NCBI GenBank assembly: GCA_946481265.1
Contig: CAMLNE010000003.1
Coordinates: 1 to 35,950, forward strand
Length of the DNA stretch: 35,950 bases
Direction of reading: 5' to 3'
Source: an uncultured Panacagrimonas sp.
GTDB lineage: Bacteria > Pseudomonadota > Gammaproteobacteria > Nevskiales > Nevskiaceae
Shown: positions 22,953 through 31,517 of the stretch, one piece after another
How the letters are laid out: each line of letters starts with the position of its first letter
Numbering within the stretch: the stretch's first letter is position 1
Translations under genes and position numbers: made by a program
The notes under the pieces: generated by a model
Database searches by the model: none
The model's input: the letters and a program-made list of their open reading frames with translations, nothing else
What the model was told of the DNA's origin: nothing

Positions 22953-24464
22953 CTAGATCGCAGCCCGATCCAGCTCGCGCAGCCGCAGCGCCTCGGATAC
23001 CTGCGCGGCGCCGATGTGCGCCTGGCCGGCGAGGTCGGCAAGCGTCCGCGCGACCTTCAACACGCGGTGATAACCGCGAGCCGACAGCCCCATGCGCGCC
23101 ATGGCGGCGTCGAGCAGCTGCCGCGTGGAGGCGTCGAGCACGCAATCCCGTTCGATCTCGCGCGGTGACAGCCGCGCATTGGGCCGGCCCGCGCGCGCCA
23201 TCTGGCGCGCATGCGCCGCGCTGACGCGCCCCCGCACCACTGCGCTGGTTTCCGCGGACGGGTCAGGTGTGGCGGTGAGCGCCTCGCGCTTCACCCGCGG
23301 CACGAAAAGCTGGATGTCGATGCGATCGAGCAGCGGCCCCGAGATGCGCCCGCGGTAGCGGCCGACCTGGTCGGGTGTGCACCGACACTTTCCGGAGTCC
23401 TCCCCCAGGTAACCGCAGGGACAGGGATTCATCGCCGCGATCAGCTGGAAGCGTGCCGGGAAGTCGGACTGCCGCGCCGCGCGCGATACCGTGATCTGAC
23501 CGCTTTCGAGCGGCTCGCGCAGCACCTCCAGCACCGAGCGATCGAATTCCGGCAGTTCGTCCAGGAACAGGGTCCCCAGGTGCGCGAGCGTGATCTCGCC
23601 CGGTCGCGGCACCGATCCGCCGCCCACCAGCGCGACGGCCGAGGCGGTGTGGTGTGGCGTCCGGTATGGACGCACGCCCCAGCGCGTCACGTCGAATCCG
23701 CCCCGGCTGACCGACGCGATGGCGGCTGCCTCGATGGCTTCCTGTTCGGTCAGCGGCGGCATCAGGCCCGGCAGCCGGGCGGCGAGCATGCTCTTGCCGG
23801 CGCCCGGCGGCCCGATCATCAGCATCGAATGTCCGCCTGCCGCGGCGATCTCCAGCGCCCGCTTGGCCAGGTGCTGGCCGCGCACCTCGGCCAGATCCGG
23901 GCTGGCATCCGCAGCCGCTGGGGCGCGCGCCGTCTCGACCGGCGGCAGCGCGCCGGCGTGCAGGGCCGCACACAGTTCCGCCAGGTGGCGCGCCGCGTGG
24001 ATGCGCGCGCTGGAGGCCAGCCCGGCCTCGTCCGCGTTCTGCGCCGGCACCAGCAATCCGCGCCCCGCCTGCGCTGCCTTCAGGGCGGCTGGCAGCGCGC
24101 CGCGCACCGGCCGGATCTCGCCGGACAGCGACAGCTCGCCGAGCACCTCGAGACCGTCCAGCGCTGCCCCTGGAATCTGGCCGGACGCGGCGAGGATGCC
24201 CAGCGCGATGGCCAAGTCGAAGCGCGCGCCCTCCTTGGGCAGGTCCGCCGGCGCCAGGTTGCAGGTCATGCGGCGGTTCGGGAACTGGTAGCCGCAGGTC
24301 TGCAGCGCGGCCTTCACGCGGTCCTTGGCCTCGCGCACCGCGGCTTCCGGCAGGCCGACGACATTGAGTCCCGGCAGGCCGGGCGCGAGATGCACTTCCA
24401 CGGTCACCAGGTCCGCCGCCAGGCCGTTCTGCGCCCGCGAAAGAACGGTGGCCAGCGCCGACAT
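22953..24464 (-). CDS. comM: ComM/YifB-type Mg-chelatase-like AAA+ ATPase
   Basis: This 503-residue protein belongs to the ComM family, hexameric helicases that promote branch migration when incoming DNA is integrated during natural transformation. The N-terminal LonC-like part includes VEVHLAPGLPGLNVVGLPE and NLAPADLPKEG. The AAA+ core has Walker A GPPGAGKSM at 218-226, then LFLDELPEF as Walker B. NPCPCGY plus KCRC supply the cysteines typical of the family. The C-terminal helical domain contains LSARGYHRVLKVARTLADL. The length is normal. The ATG overlaps the ubiK stop by one base (TGATG), so both come from the antiporter-ubiK-comM unit. The role in DNA uptake is family knowledge, and no other competence gene is in the window. 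Confidence 0.95.
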   Translation of the reverse strand: MSALATVLSRAQNGLAADLVTVEVHLAPGLPGLNVVGLPEAAVREAKDRVKAALQTCGYQFPNRRMTCNLAPADLPKEGARFDLAIALGILAASGQIPGAALDGLEVLGELSLSGEIRPVRGALPAALKAAQAGRGLLVPAQNADEAGLASSARIHAARHLAELCAALHAGALPPVETARAPAAADASPDLAEVRGQHLAKRALEIAAAGGHSMLMIGPPGAGKSMLAARLPGLMPPLTEQEAIEAAAIASVSRGGFDVTRWGVRPYRTPHHTASAVALVGGGSVPRPGEITLAHLGTLFLDELPEFDRSVLEVLREPLESGQITVSRAARQSDFPARFQLIAAMNPCPCGYLGEDSGKCRCTPDQVGRYRGRISGPLLDRIDIQLFVPRVKREALTATPDPSAETSAVVRGRVSAAHARQMARAGRPNARLSPREIERDCVLDASTRQLLDAAMARMGLSARGYHRVLKVARTLADLAGQAHIGAAQVSEALRLRELDRAAI

Positions 24465-24727
24465 CAGCCAGGCCGCTGGTGCCCCGGCAAGCGTGCCTCG
24501 AGCGCCGCCAGACGCGCCTCGAGCTCCCGCAGCCGCTTCTGCGTGCGCAGCAGCACCTCCGACTGCACCTCGAAGCGCTCGCGCGAGACCAGGTCCCAGC
24601 GTTCGAGGTTGGCGCGCAGCACGGCCCGGAAATTGTCTTCCAGCTCCGCGCGCAGGCTCTTCAGGCCCGGCGGCAGGATGGCCGCCAGGCGCTCGGCCAG
24701 TTCCTCGATTCCCCTGGACTCGTTCAC
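24464..24727 (-). CDS. ubiK: UbiK, ubiquinone biosynthesis accessory factor
   Basis: A small 87-residue protein of the former YqiC/DUF526 family. UbiK assists aerobic ubiquinone synthesis, binding UbiJ and membrane lipids. The sequence shows the typical pattern: an amphipathic N-terminal helix (about 5-18, IEELAERLAAILP), a central LEDNFRAVLRANLERWDLVSRE block and a C-terminal coiled coil with leucine heptads at about 58-80. It lies 13 bp downstream of the antiporter gene and is coupled to comM, a pairing seen in other gammaproteobacteria. Ubiquinone supply also connects loosely with the respiratory genes elsewhere in this window. Confidence 0.9.
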   Translation of the reverse strand: MNESRGIEELAERLAAILPPGLKSLRAELEDNFRAVLRANLERWDLVSRERFEVQSEVLLRTQKRLRELEARLAALEARLPGHQRPG

Positions 24728-24740
24728 GGCGAGGTGTTCC

Positions 24741-26000
24741 TCACAGGAAATACAGGGCGCAGATGGCGACCAGGGTCGGCGGCAGGGCGGCCAGCAGCAG
24801 GCCCGCCGCGCCGATGGTCTCGTCCTCGAAGCGCACCTTGAGGATGGAGAAGCCGGCCGGGTTGGGCGCGTTGGCGATCACGGTGAGTCCGCCGCCGGTC
24901 ACCGCACCGGCGACCAGCATGTACTTGAATTCGTCGCTGAGGCCTTCCACCAGCGAACCCAGGTAGGTGAGCGCCGCGTTGTCGGTGATGGCGGTGAGCG
25001 CCGTGGCGCCGAAGTAGACCGCGTCCGGACTCATCGACAACAGCAGCGGCCGCAGCCACCACTCCTGCATGCCGCCCAGCACCACCAGCCCGGCCAGGAA
25101 GAAGGCCACCAGCAGGCCCTCGCGCAGGATCAGGCGCCCATGGTGATGGCGATAAGCGGTGGCGAAGCCCATGAAGAACAGCAGCAGCCCGAGGAACAGC
25201 ACCGGGTGATGCGCAAAGACGACGATGCCGAGCAGGATCGCCGAATCGATCAGGATGATCGGCAGCGGGACCGAGGATCGGCGCGTCTCGTCGGTACCGG
25301 GAATGCCGGCGATCTGCTTTCTGAACAGCAGGGTCAGTGCCACGGCGTTGATGGTCACCGCGATCGCCGCCTTCCAGCCGAAGTGGGTCAGCATGAAGAC
25401 GATGTCCCAGTTCCATTTGGCCGCCACCATCAGCACCGGCGGTGCGGCGAACGGGGTCAGCACGCCGCCGATCGAGATATTGACGAACAGCACGCCCACC
25501 GTTGCGTACTTGAAGCGCGTCGACAGGCCCTCGTGGTCGAGGAAGCGATCGCGCAGCATCAGCGCGCCCAGGGTCATCGCACCCGGCTCGGTGATGAAGG
25601 AGCCCAGCAGCGGGACCAGCGCCATGATCGTGAAGAACATCGCCAGGCTGCGCGGCAGCGGCATCAGGCGTGCGACGCCGCGCACGATCAGGGTCGCGAG
25701 GTCCAGGATCGGCCGGCTGCCAGCCACGATCATGATGGCGAACACGAACAGCGGCTCGGTGAAATTGCGCGAATCCACGTAGGCGACGGCATCGGTCTTG
25801 CCGATCAGCGTGAACATCGTGATCACCAGCACCATCGCCCAGAAGCCGAACACCACCTCCACTTCGCCGAGCAGGTGGAAGATGCCCTCGTGCGCCGGGT
25901 GCCGGTTCGCCAGGTTTTCGAAGAACTTGGTCGAGAAGGTGTGGATCAGGGCAACGGCGAAGATCCCGGCGGCAACGGCCTGGATAAGCGTGGGACTCAT
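24741..26000 (-). CDS. Putative Na+/H+ antiporter (DUF1504-like family)
   Basis: This 419-residue inner-membrane protein has about ten or eleven hydrophobic segments. It resembles the putative Na+/H+ antiporter family related to NhaD and the arsenite/citrate ion-transporter group. GSFITEPGAMTLGALMLRD, IGGVLTPFAAPPVLMVA, ALTAITDNAALTYLGSLV and GGGLTVIANAPNPAG correspond to the conserved polar re-entrant segments, with acidic and Asn residues that would coordinate the cation. ATG 26000 begins just before the first membrane helix. An open frame continues 288 codons further upstream, but it crosses the divergent ABC gene and is not protein-like. It is first in the unit with ubiK and comM. The ion specificity is inferred from the family only. 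Confidence 0.8.
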   Translation of the reverse strand: MSPTLIQAVAAGIFAVALIHTFSTKFFENLANRHPAHEGIFHLLGEVEVVFGFWAMVLVITMFTLIGKTDAVAYVDSRNFTEPLFVFAIMIVAGSRPILDLATLIVRGVARLMPLPRSLAMFFTIMALVPLLGSFITEPGAMTLGALMLRDRFLDHEGLSTRFKYATVGVLFVNISIGGVLTPFAAPPVLMVAAKWNWDIVFMLTHFGWKAAIAVTINAVALTLLFRKQIAGIPGTDETRRSSVPLPIILIDSAILLGIVVFAHHPVLFLGLLLFFMGFATAYRHHHGRLILREGLLVAFFLAGLVVLGGMQEWWLRPLLLSMSPDAVYFGATALTAITDNAALTYLGSLVEGLSDEFKYMLVAGAVTGGGLTVIANAPNPAGFSILKVRFEDETIGAAGLLLAALPPTLVAICALYFL

Positions 26001-26046
26001 GGGGGGCCCGGACCAATGGTTTCGAAGGAAGGCCGCAACCTTAACA

Positions 26047-26075
26047 AATGGATCGGGCGGATCCGAACGTGTCAA
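26047..26075 (-). promoter_or_regulatory. Candidate promoter of the antiporter-ubiK-comM unit
   Basis: On the minus strand a perfect TTGACA (26075-26070) is followed after 17 bp by TCCATT (26052-26047), a weak -10. Transcription would begin near 26040, leaving a 40-nt leader to the ATG at 26000. An A/T-rich stretch (26041-26049) overlaps and follows the -10, which would help melting. Confidence 0.45.
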
Positions 26076-26111
26076 CGCGCCCCGCCGGGCAGGCGCCGCT
26101 CGCCATTTACG

Positions 26112-26117
26112 TAGAAT
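26112..26117 (+). promoter_or_regulatory. -10 box candidate for the Gld-like ABC operon
   Basis: TAGAAT matches five of six -10 bases and lies 72 bp before the ATG at 26190. No good -35 is found at standard distance. Together with the antiporter promoter it would make a compact divergent control region of about 190 bp. Confidence 0.35.
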
Positions 26118-26189
26118 CGCTGCGGCGCGGAACCTCGCGGAAAGATCCGCGGTCCATCGCGCGTCCCCGTCCCCCACACTCGAACAACG

Positions 26190-27143
26190 ATGATGGCCAG
26201 CCCGGACATCCTGATTGAAGCGCGCGGCCTCACCCGCCGCTTCGGCCCCAACCTCGCGGTCGCCGACCTCAACCTGAGGCTCGCGCAGGGCGAGATCCTC
26301 GGATTGCTCGGCCCCAACGGCGCGGGCAAGTCCACCACCATGAAGATGCTCACCGGCAACCTGGCGCCGAGCGAGGGCGAGGTCCTGATCAAGGACCGCT
26401 CGCTGCGCGACGATGCGGTGCTGGCCAAGCGCCAGCTCGGCTACCTGCCCGAGCAGCCGCCGGTCTATCCCGAGCTGACCGTCGACGAATACCTGCGCTA
26501 CTGCGCCGGCCTGCACGGCGTGGAGCCGAAGGACCGCGCCGCCGCGGTGGAGTCGGCCAAGCGGGACTGCGGGCTGTCCGAGGTCGGCCGCCGGGTCATC
26601 GGCAACCTCTCCAAGGGCTTCCAGCAGCGCGTGGGGCTGGCCCAGGCCATCATCCATCGCCCGCCGGTGGTGGTGCTCGACGAACCCACGGTTGGCCTCG
26701 ACCCGATCCAGATCCGCGAGATCCGCACGCTGATCCGCGAACTCGGCCGCAACCACAGCGTGATCCTGTCCAGCCACATCCTCCCGGAGATCCAGGCGGT
26801 CTGCGACCGCGTGATGATCATCAACCGCGGCCGGCTGGTGTACGACGCACCGATCGACGCGCACCTGGGCAAGTCCAGCCTGATCGTCGCCTTCGCCCGT
26901 CCGCCGCAGGGGGCCGAACTCGCCGAGATCCAGGGCGTCACCGCGGTGGACGATCTGGACGGCCAGCGCTTCCGCCTGTCGCTGAGCGCCGATGCGGATC
27001 CGCGCGAGGCGCTCACCGCCGCCGCGGTGCAGCGCGGCTGGGGACTGCAGGAGCTGCGCATGGAATCCAAGACGCTCGAGGAGATCTTCGTCGAGCTCAC
27101 TTCCGGCGACGTGCCGGCCCCGCCGATGAGGGAAGCCGCATGA
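26190..27143 (+). CDS. ABC-2 type transporter ATP-binding protein, GldA-like
   Basis: A 317-residue cytoplasmic ATPase that powers the membrane proteins encoded next to it. Walker A is GPNGAGKST near 45-53, the Q-loop is in YLPEQPP, the signature is LSKGFQQR, Walker B is VVVLDEPTVGLDP and the switch His is in LSSHIL. The C-terminal 90 residues form an extra domain of the kind seen in GldA- and NatA-like proteins. In Bacteroidetes GldA works with GldF and GldG, while proteobacterial homologues exist in non-gliding cells and their cargo is unknown. The second codon is also ATG, and the weak leader does not decide between them. The stop overlaps the permease start by 4 bp. Confidence 0.92.
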   Translation: MMASPDILIEARGLTRRFGPNLAVADLNLRLAQGEILGLLGPNGAGKSTTMKMLTGNLAPSEGEVLIKDRSLRDDAVLAKRQLGYLPEQPPVYPELTVDEYLRYCAGLHGVEPKDRAAAVESAKRDCGLSEVGRRVIGNLSKGFQQRVGLAQAIIHRPPVVVLDEPTVGLDPIQIREIRTLIRELGRNHSVILSSHILPEIQAVCDRVMIINRGRLVYDAPIDAHLGKSSLIVAFARPPQGAELAEIQGVTAVDDLDGQRFRLSLSADADPREALTAAAVQRGWGLQELRMESKTLEEIFVELTSGDVPAPPMREAA

Positions 27144-27883
27144 GGACCACGCTGGCCATCGCCGCCAACGAGACGCGGCGCATCTTCGTCTCGCCGCTGG
27201 CCTGGGCCGTGCTCGGCATCAGCCAGCTGATCTTCGGCTATATCTTCGCCGGCGCCGTGGTCCAGTACCTGCGCAACGCCGACATGGCCGACCAGGCGGT
27301 CGGCGTCTCGGATTACGTCGGCAGCGGCCTGTACGGCTCCGCCACGATCATCCTGCTGCTGATCCTGCCGCTGATGACGATGCGGCTGTTCGCGGAGGAG
27401 CGGAAGTCGGGGACTCTGACCCTGCTGTTCTCCGCCCCAGTGACGCTGGTCGAGATCGTGCTCGGCAAGTTCCTCGGCGTGATGGTGTTCGTCGCCACCC
27501 TGATCGGCCTGCTCGCGCTGATGCCGGCCTCGCTGCTGCCGGCCGTGGACCTGGACCTCGGTCGACTGGCGGCCGGCCTGCTCGGCCTGTTCCTGCTGAC
27601 CATGGCCTTCGCCTCCTGCGGCCTGTTCATCTCGTCGCTGACGCGCGAGCCCACGATCGCGGCGGTGGGGAGCTTCGCCGCGCTGCTGGTGATCTGGCTC
27701 CTCAAGATGCCGGCGAGCTTCGACTCGGCCTTTGCGCCGGTGTTCGACTACCTGTCGCTGATCAGCCACTACCAGGATCTCATCAGCGGGCTGTTCGATT
27801 CCTCGGACGTCGCCTACTACCTGCTGTTCACCGCGCTGTTCCTGTGGCTGACCGTGTTGCGGCTGGACATGGAACGCAACTGA
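27140..27883 (+). CDS. ABC-2 type permease, GldF-like
   Basis: This 247-residue inner-membrane protein has six hydrophobic segments, at about 17-38, 58-84, 105-130, 135-160, 170-190 and 222-240. The motif MTMRLFAEERKSGTLTLLFSAPVT near 78-100 is the cytoplasmic coupling segment of ABC-2 permeases of the GldF/NosY type. It should pair with the ATPase just upstream, with which it shares an ATGA overlap. The GldG-like gene starts 17 bp later. The transported substrate is unknown. Confidence 0.9.
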   Translation: MRTTLAIAANETRRIFVSPLAWAVLGISQLIFGYIFAGAVVQYLRNADMADQAVGVSDYVGSGLYGSATIILLLILPLMTMRLFAEERKSGTLTLLFSAPVTLVEIVLGKFLGVMVFVATLIGLLALMPASLLPAVDLDLGRLAAGLLGLFLLTMAFASCGLFISSLTREPTIAAVGSFAALLVIWLLKMPASFDSAFAPVFDYLSLISHYQDLISGLFDSSDVAYYLLFTALFLWLTVLRLDMERN

Positions 27884-27900
27884 CCGGACGCGCGACGACC

Positions 27901-29367
27901 ATGAAACAGAAGAACCAGAACCTGACCCAGCAGCTGATCGGCGGCGTGCTGTTCCTCGCCGTGATCGTGATGCTCGGCTTCCTGTCGGTGCGCTACAACG
28001 TCAAGCAGGACTGGACGTTCAACAAGCGCAACACCATCTCCGAAGCCAGCCAGAAACAGCTGGCCTCGATGTCGGATCCGGTGCGCTTCATCGCCTTCGC
28101 CTACCCGGGCGCACCGGAACGCGCCTCGGTGGAGTTCTTCGTCGGGCAGTACAAGCGCTTCAAGCCCGACGTCTCGCTGGAGTTCATCGACCCCAGCAGC
28201 CAGCCGCAGAAGGTCAGCGAGTTCAACGTCTCCTTCGCCGGCGAGGTGGTGCTCGAATACCAGGGTCGCCGCGAGAACCTGCGTGCGCTGTCCGAGCAGA
28301 GCATCACCGGCGCGCTGCAGCGGCTGAGCTACAGCGGCGAGAAATGGATCGTCTTCCTCGAGGGTCACGGCGAGCGGGCGGTGCTCGACGCGCAGGACCA
28401 GAACGCCTACTCACGCTTCGCCCAGGCGCTCAAGGACAAGGGCCTCACCTTCCAGCCGCTCAACCTGATCAAGACCCCGGCGATCCCCGACAACACCTCG
28501 GTGCTGGTGATCGCCAGCCCGCGCAGCGCGCTGCTCGAAGGCGAGATCAGCCTGATCGACGAGTACGTCCGCAAGGGCGGAAACCTGCTGTGGCTGGCCG
28601 ATCCCGATCATCCGCCCGGCCTGCAGGCCGTGGCCGACACGCTGGGCATCGCCTGGCAGAACGGTTACGCGGTGTTCCCCGAGTACGAGCTGCTCGGCAC
28701 CGGTCACCCGGGCATCTTCGTGGCGCTCGACTATCCGCCGAATCCGGTGACGCGCGGCCTCGACCAGGTGACGCTGTTCCCGCTGGTGCGCTCCCTCACC
28801 ACCCGGCCCGACAGCGGCTGGACCGCGCAGCCCCTGCTCAGCTCGAGCCATGAGGCCTGGCTGGAGACGCAGCCGATCAGCGAGGCCGGCGTGTCGCTGG
28901 ACACGGCGGCCGGCGACATCGCCGGTCCGCTCAACATCGGCATGACGCTCACGCGTGAAGTGCCGGATGCCGAGGCCTCGTCGGCTGCCGCCGGCAAGGC
29001 CGTGGTCGAGAAGGCGGCGCAGGAGGACGGTGAGTCCGCCGAAACCGCGGCTGGCGGGGACGCCGAAGTCGGGGAATCCGGACCGGCAAGCACCCGCCAG
29101 CAGCGCGTGGTCCTGATCGGCGACGCCGACTTCCTCTCCGACGCCTCGCTCGGCCAGCTCGGCAACCAGCAGCTCGGCCTCAACCTCGTGCAGTGGCTGG
29201 CCAGTCGCGATGCGCAGCTCGATATCGACGTGCCCAAGGCGCCGGACACCAACCTGTACCTGCCCGGCTGGGCGGTGATCCTGCTCGGCGCGGGCTTCGT
29301 GATCGTGCTGCCGCTGCTGCTGATCGGCGTCGGCGTGACGCGCTGGATCCTGCGCCGCCGTCGCTGA
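27901..29367 (+). CDS. GldG-like ABC-associated membrane protein
   Basis: The 488-residue protein has an N-terminal membrane helix at about 11-30, a long periplasmic region and a C-terminal helix at about 463-485 followed by a basic tail. The periplasmic part contains an IFT52/GldG-type fold, with VRFIAFAYPG, VSLEFIDP, KWIVFLEGHGER and LLWLADPDHPPG. A low-complexity Ala/Glu/Gly segment at about 360-398 interrupts the fold and is probably a flexible loop. It would be the third component of the transporter complex. I chose ATG 27901 because the longer frame overlaps the permease gene and lacks a signal-like start. The DUF4340 gene follows 14 bp downstream. Confidence 0.88.
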   Translation: MKQKNQNLTQQLIGGVLFLAVIVMLGFLSVRYNVKQDWTFNKRNTISEASQKQLASMSDPVRFIAFAYPGAPERASVEFFVGQYKRFKPDVSLEFIDPSSQPQKVSEFNVSFAGEVVLEYQGRRENLRALSEQSITGALQRLSYSGEKWIVFLEGHGERAVLDAQDQNAYSRFAQALKDKGLTFQPLNLIKTPAIPDNTSVLVIASPRSALLEGEISLIDEYVRKGGNLLWLADPDHPPGLQAVADTLGIAWQNGYAVFPEYELLGTGHPGIFVALDYPPNPVTRGLDQVTLFPLVRSLTTRPDSGWTAQPLLSSSHEAWLETQPISEAGVSLDTAAGDIAGPLNIGMTLTREVPDAEASSAAAGKAVVEKAAQEDGESAETAAGGDAEVGESGPASTRQQRVVLIGDADFLSDASLGQLGNQQLGLNLVQWLASRDAQLDIDVPKAPDTNLYLPGWAVILLGAGFVIVLPLLLIGVGVTRWILRRRR

Positions 29368-29381
29368 AGGGACTTTCGACC

Positions 29382-30326
29382 ATGAAGCGCAGCTATCTGA
29401 ACCTGGGCCTGCTGGTCGTCGTCGCCGGTCTTGGCGCGGCGCTGTGGTTCGGCCAGGAAAAGGAGGAAAAGGGTCCGCCGCTGACCCCGCTCGATCCCGA
29501 GACGATCACGCGCATCGCGGTCGAGCATCCGGGTCAGCCGACGATCCGGCTCGAGAAGCAGGACGGCGCGTGGCTGCTGGTGGAGCCGGTGCGCAGCGCC
29601 ACCGATCGCTACGAGATCGGCGGCATCCTCGCGCTGGCCGACCTGGAGCTGAAGTCGACGCTCGACGCGGCGGTCGTCGATCGCAAGGAACTCGAGCTCG
29701 ATCCACCGAAGTACAGCGTGATCCTGGACGACACGCGCATCGACCTGGGCGGCAGCGAGCCGATCAAGTACCGCCGCTACGTCGCCACCGGCGATCGGAT
29801 CGGCCTGGTGGACGATCCGCCGAGCGCGGCGCTGGACGCGGATTATTCCGACCTGGTGTCCAAGGCGGTCGTGCCCGAGGAGGCGAAGCTCAGCAGGATC
29901 GAGCTGCCCGGCCTGATCCTGGAAAAGGAGGCGGATGGCGCCTGGAGCAGTCCGCAGCAGGGTGAGGCCACGGCCGGCCAGCTCGCGCAGCTCGCCGAGT
30001 CCTGGCGCACGGCGCGCGCGCTGTGGAACGCTGCCGAGCCGGCGGAAGGCTCCAGCGGTGACCCGGTAAAGCTGACGCTCGAGGACGGCCGCGTGATCGA
30101 GCTGGTCGTGCAGGCGCGCGATCCGCAGCTGGTGCTGTCGAGCAAGGCCCTGGGCGTGCGCTACACCTTGTCCAAGGTGCTGGAGGACGAGCTGTTCGAG
30201 ATTCCGGAACTGGCGCCCGAAGCGCACGCAGAAGCAGAAGACGCGGAGGTCGAGGTGGAAGCCGGTGCGGACGCCGCCACGCCAGGGGCGGTGGATTCGC
30301 CGGTGGAATCGGCGCCGGCGCCCTGA
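29382..30326 (+). CDS. DUF4340 domain protein of the Gld-like operon
   Basis: A 314-residue protein with an N-terminal membrane anchor (about 5-24) that is probably exported and held at the inner membrane. The DUF4340 domain has repeated strand patterns such as ITRIAVEHPGQPTIRLEKQDGAWLL and YRRYVATGDRIGLVDDPPS. These proteins are regularly encoded behind GldG-like genes, but their role is not established. The last 50 residues are a strongly acidic, Ala/Glu-rich tail ending in Pro and Ala, perhaps disordered. It is the last gene of the unit and converges on the leucine-dehydrogenase gene. Confidence 0.85.
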   Translation: MKRSYLNLGLLVVVAGLGAALWFGQEKEEKGPPLTPLDPETITRIAVEHPGQPTIRLEKQDGAWLLVEPVRSATDRYEIGGILALADLELKSTLDAAVVDRKELELDPPKYSVILDDTRIDLGGSEPIKYRRYVATGDRIGLVDDPPSAALDADYSDLVSKAVVPEEAKLSRIELPGLILEKEADGAWSSPQQGEATAGQLAQLAESWRTARALWNAAEPAEGSSGDPVKLTLEDGRVIELVVQARDPQLVLSSKALGVRYTLSKVLEDELFEIPELAPEAHAEAEDAEVEVEAGADAATPGAVDSPVESAPAP

Positions 30327-30371
30327 CCCGCGACGCAGCGCGGGATCCCTTCCAGCGGACGGGACGTCCCG
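30327..30371. other. Convergent gap with two GC inverted repeats
   Basis: CCCGCG (30327-30332) can pair with CGCGGG (30339-30344) over a 6-nt loop, and CGGGACGTCCCG (30360-30371) is a perfect 12-bp palindrome. Neither is followed by a T run, so these are at best Rho-dependent or imperfect terminators between the DUF4340 gene and the convergent dehydrogenase gene. Confidence 0.3.
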
Positions 30372-30383
30372 GATCGTGTCGGG

Positions 30384-31439
30384 CTACGACGGCTTGCGGA
30401 AGATCGCTTCGGCCATGCGGTCCGCGATCACGTCGGTCGGCCTTCCTTCATCGCGTGAGCGCTCGAAGATCGCCGTCAGCGTGTCCGCGATGCGCCGCAG
30501 GTGCGCCTCGACATCGACCCAGCGTCGCGTCGCGCCCTCGTGGTAGAGGTTGATGATGCCGCCGGCATTGATGGCGTAGTCCGGTGCATACAGCACCCCC
30601 CGATCCAGCAGGGCCTGGCCATGGCGCGCTTCGGCCAGCTGGTTGTTGGCCGCACCCGCCACGATCGGCGCGCGCAGCTGCGCCAGGCTGTGATCGTCGA
30701 GGATGGCGCCGAGCGCGCAGGGTGAGAAGACATCGACCTCGAGCCCGAACAGGTCGGCCGCCGTGACCGCGGTCGCGGCGAACCGGCGCACGCAGTCCTG
30801 CACCGCCGGCGCGTAGGGATCGCAGACGAACAGCTGCGCTCCGGCCTCGTGCAGGTGTCCGGCCAGCACGCTGCCGACCTTGCCCACGCCCTGGATCGAT
30901 ACGCGCAGGCCGCGCAGGTCCTCGCGGCCCAGCCTGAAGCGCGCCGCCGCCTGGATGCCGAAGAACACGCCGAGCGCGGTCGCCGCCGAGGTGTCGCGAT
31001 CGCCGGGATCGTCCGGGTTCGGCGCCGCGGCACCACCGCCGATGAACGCGGTTTGCTTGGCCACCTCGCGCATGTCGGCCTCGTCGGTTCCCGAGTCCTC
31101 GGCGATCACGTAGCGCCCGCCCAGCGACTGCACCAGGCGACCCATGGCCTGCATCATGGCCGGCGTCTTGCCGTGGCGCGGATCGGCGATCACCACCGCC
31201 TTGCCGCCACCCTGCTGCAACCCCGCGAGCGCCGCCTTGTAGGTCATGCCGCGCGACAGGCGCAGCGCATCGGTGATCGCCTCCGCCTCGCTCGCGTACG
31301 GATGGACGCGACAGCCGCCCAGCGCACGTCCCAGCCGCGTGTCGTGGATGGCGATGATCGCGCGCAGCCCGGAGGCCGGATCGTGATGGAAGGCGACCAG
31401 CTCGTGGTCGTCGTATTCGGGGTGGCTCAGTACCGCCAT
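30384..31439 (-). CDS. Leucine dehydrogenase family (Glu/Leu/Phe/Val dehydrogenase)
   Basis: This 351-residue NAD-dependent enzyme should deaminate branched-chain amino acids to their 2-oxo acids. K68 in GMTYKAA and K80 in GLQQGGGK fall at the same numbers as the substrate-binding and catalytic lysines of Bacillus leucine dehydrogenase, which supports ATG 31439 as the start. The NAD fold carries GVGKVG at 184-189, and ANNQLAE and YAPDYAINAGG are family blocks. A TTG at 31463 would add 8 residues but would lie almost on the inferred transcription start. A glutamate or valine preference cannot be excluded from sequence. The gene is single, behind the CGACGT repeat region. Confidence 0.9.
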   Translation of the reverse strand: MAVLSHPEYDDHELVAFHHDPASGLRAIIAIHDTRLGRALGGCRVHPYASEAEAITDALRLSRGMTYKAALAGLQQGGGKAVVIADPRHGKTPAMMQAMGRLVQSLGGRYVIAEDSGTDEADMREVAKQTAFIGGGAAAPNPDDPGDRDTSAATALGVFFGIQAAARFRLGREDLRGLRVSIQGVGKVGSVLAGHLHEAGAQLFVCDPYAPAVQDCVRRFAATAVTAADLFGLEVDVFSPCALGAILDDHSLAQLRAPIVAGAANNQLAEARHGQALLDRGVLYAPDYAINAGGIINLYHEGATRRWVDVEAHLRRIADTLTAIFERSRDEGRPTDVIADRMAEAIFRKPS

Positions 31440-31472
31440 GGAAGGCTTCTTCGGATCCGGCAAGCTCGGCGC

Positions 31473-31478
31473 ATGCTA
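31473..31478 (-). promoter_or_regulatory. -10 box candidate of the dehydrogenase gene
   Basis: On the minus strand TAGCAT matches four of six -10 bases. The -35 position at 17-bp spacing falls inside the CGACGT repeat tract. Transcription would start near 31466, about 27 nt before the ATG at 31439. Confidence 0.3.
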
Positions 31479-31494
31479 GCGCGAAGGCTTGTCC

Positions 31495-31517
31495 CGACGT
31501 CGACGTCGACGTCGACG
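31495..31517. repeat. CGACGT hexanucleotide tandem repeat
   Basis: The unit CGACGT is repeated three full times plus five bases without a mismatch. The unit contains the palindrome GACGTC, so the tract reads the same on both strands and can form hairpins. It sits in the upstream region of the dehydrogenase gene, where the -35 box would be, and downstream of the lipoprotein gene stop. Confidence 0.85.

Noticed and set aside
23211..26114. A 967-codon plus-strand open frame opposite comM, ubiK and the antiporter gene
   Set aside because: It is rich in Arg, Gln, His and Ala with no domain, and lies exactly antisense to three well-recognised genes. High GC leaves the complementary frame without stops.
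26001..26864. 288-codon N-terminal extension of the antiporter frame
   Set aside because: It crosses the divergent ABC ATPase gene and its own promoter region, and contains no membrane or family features.
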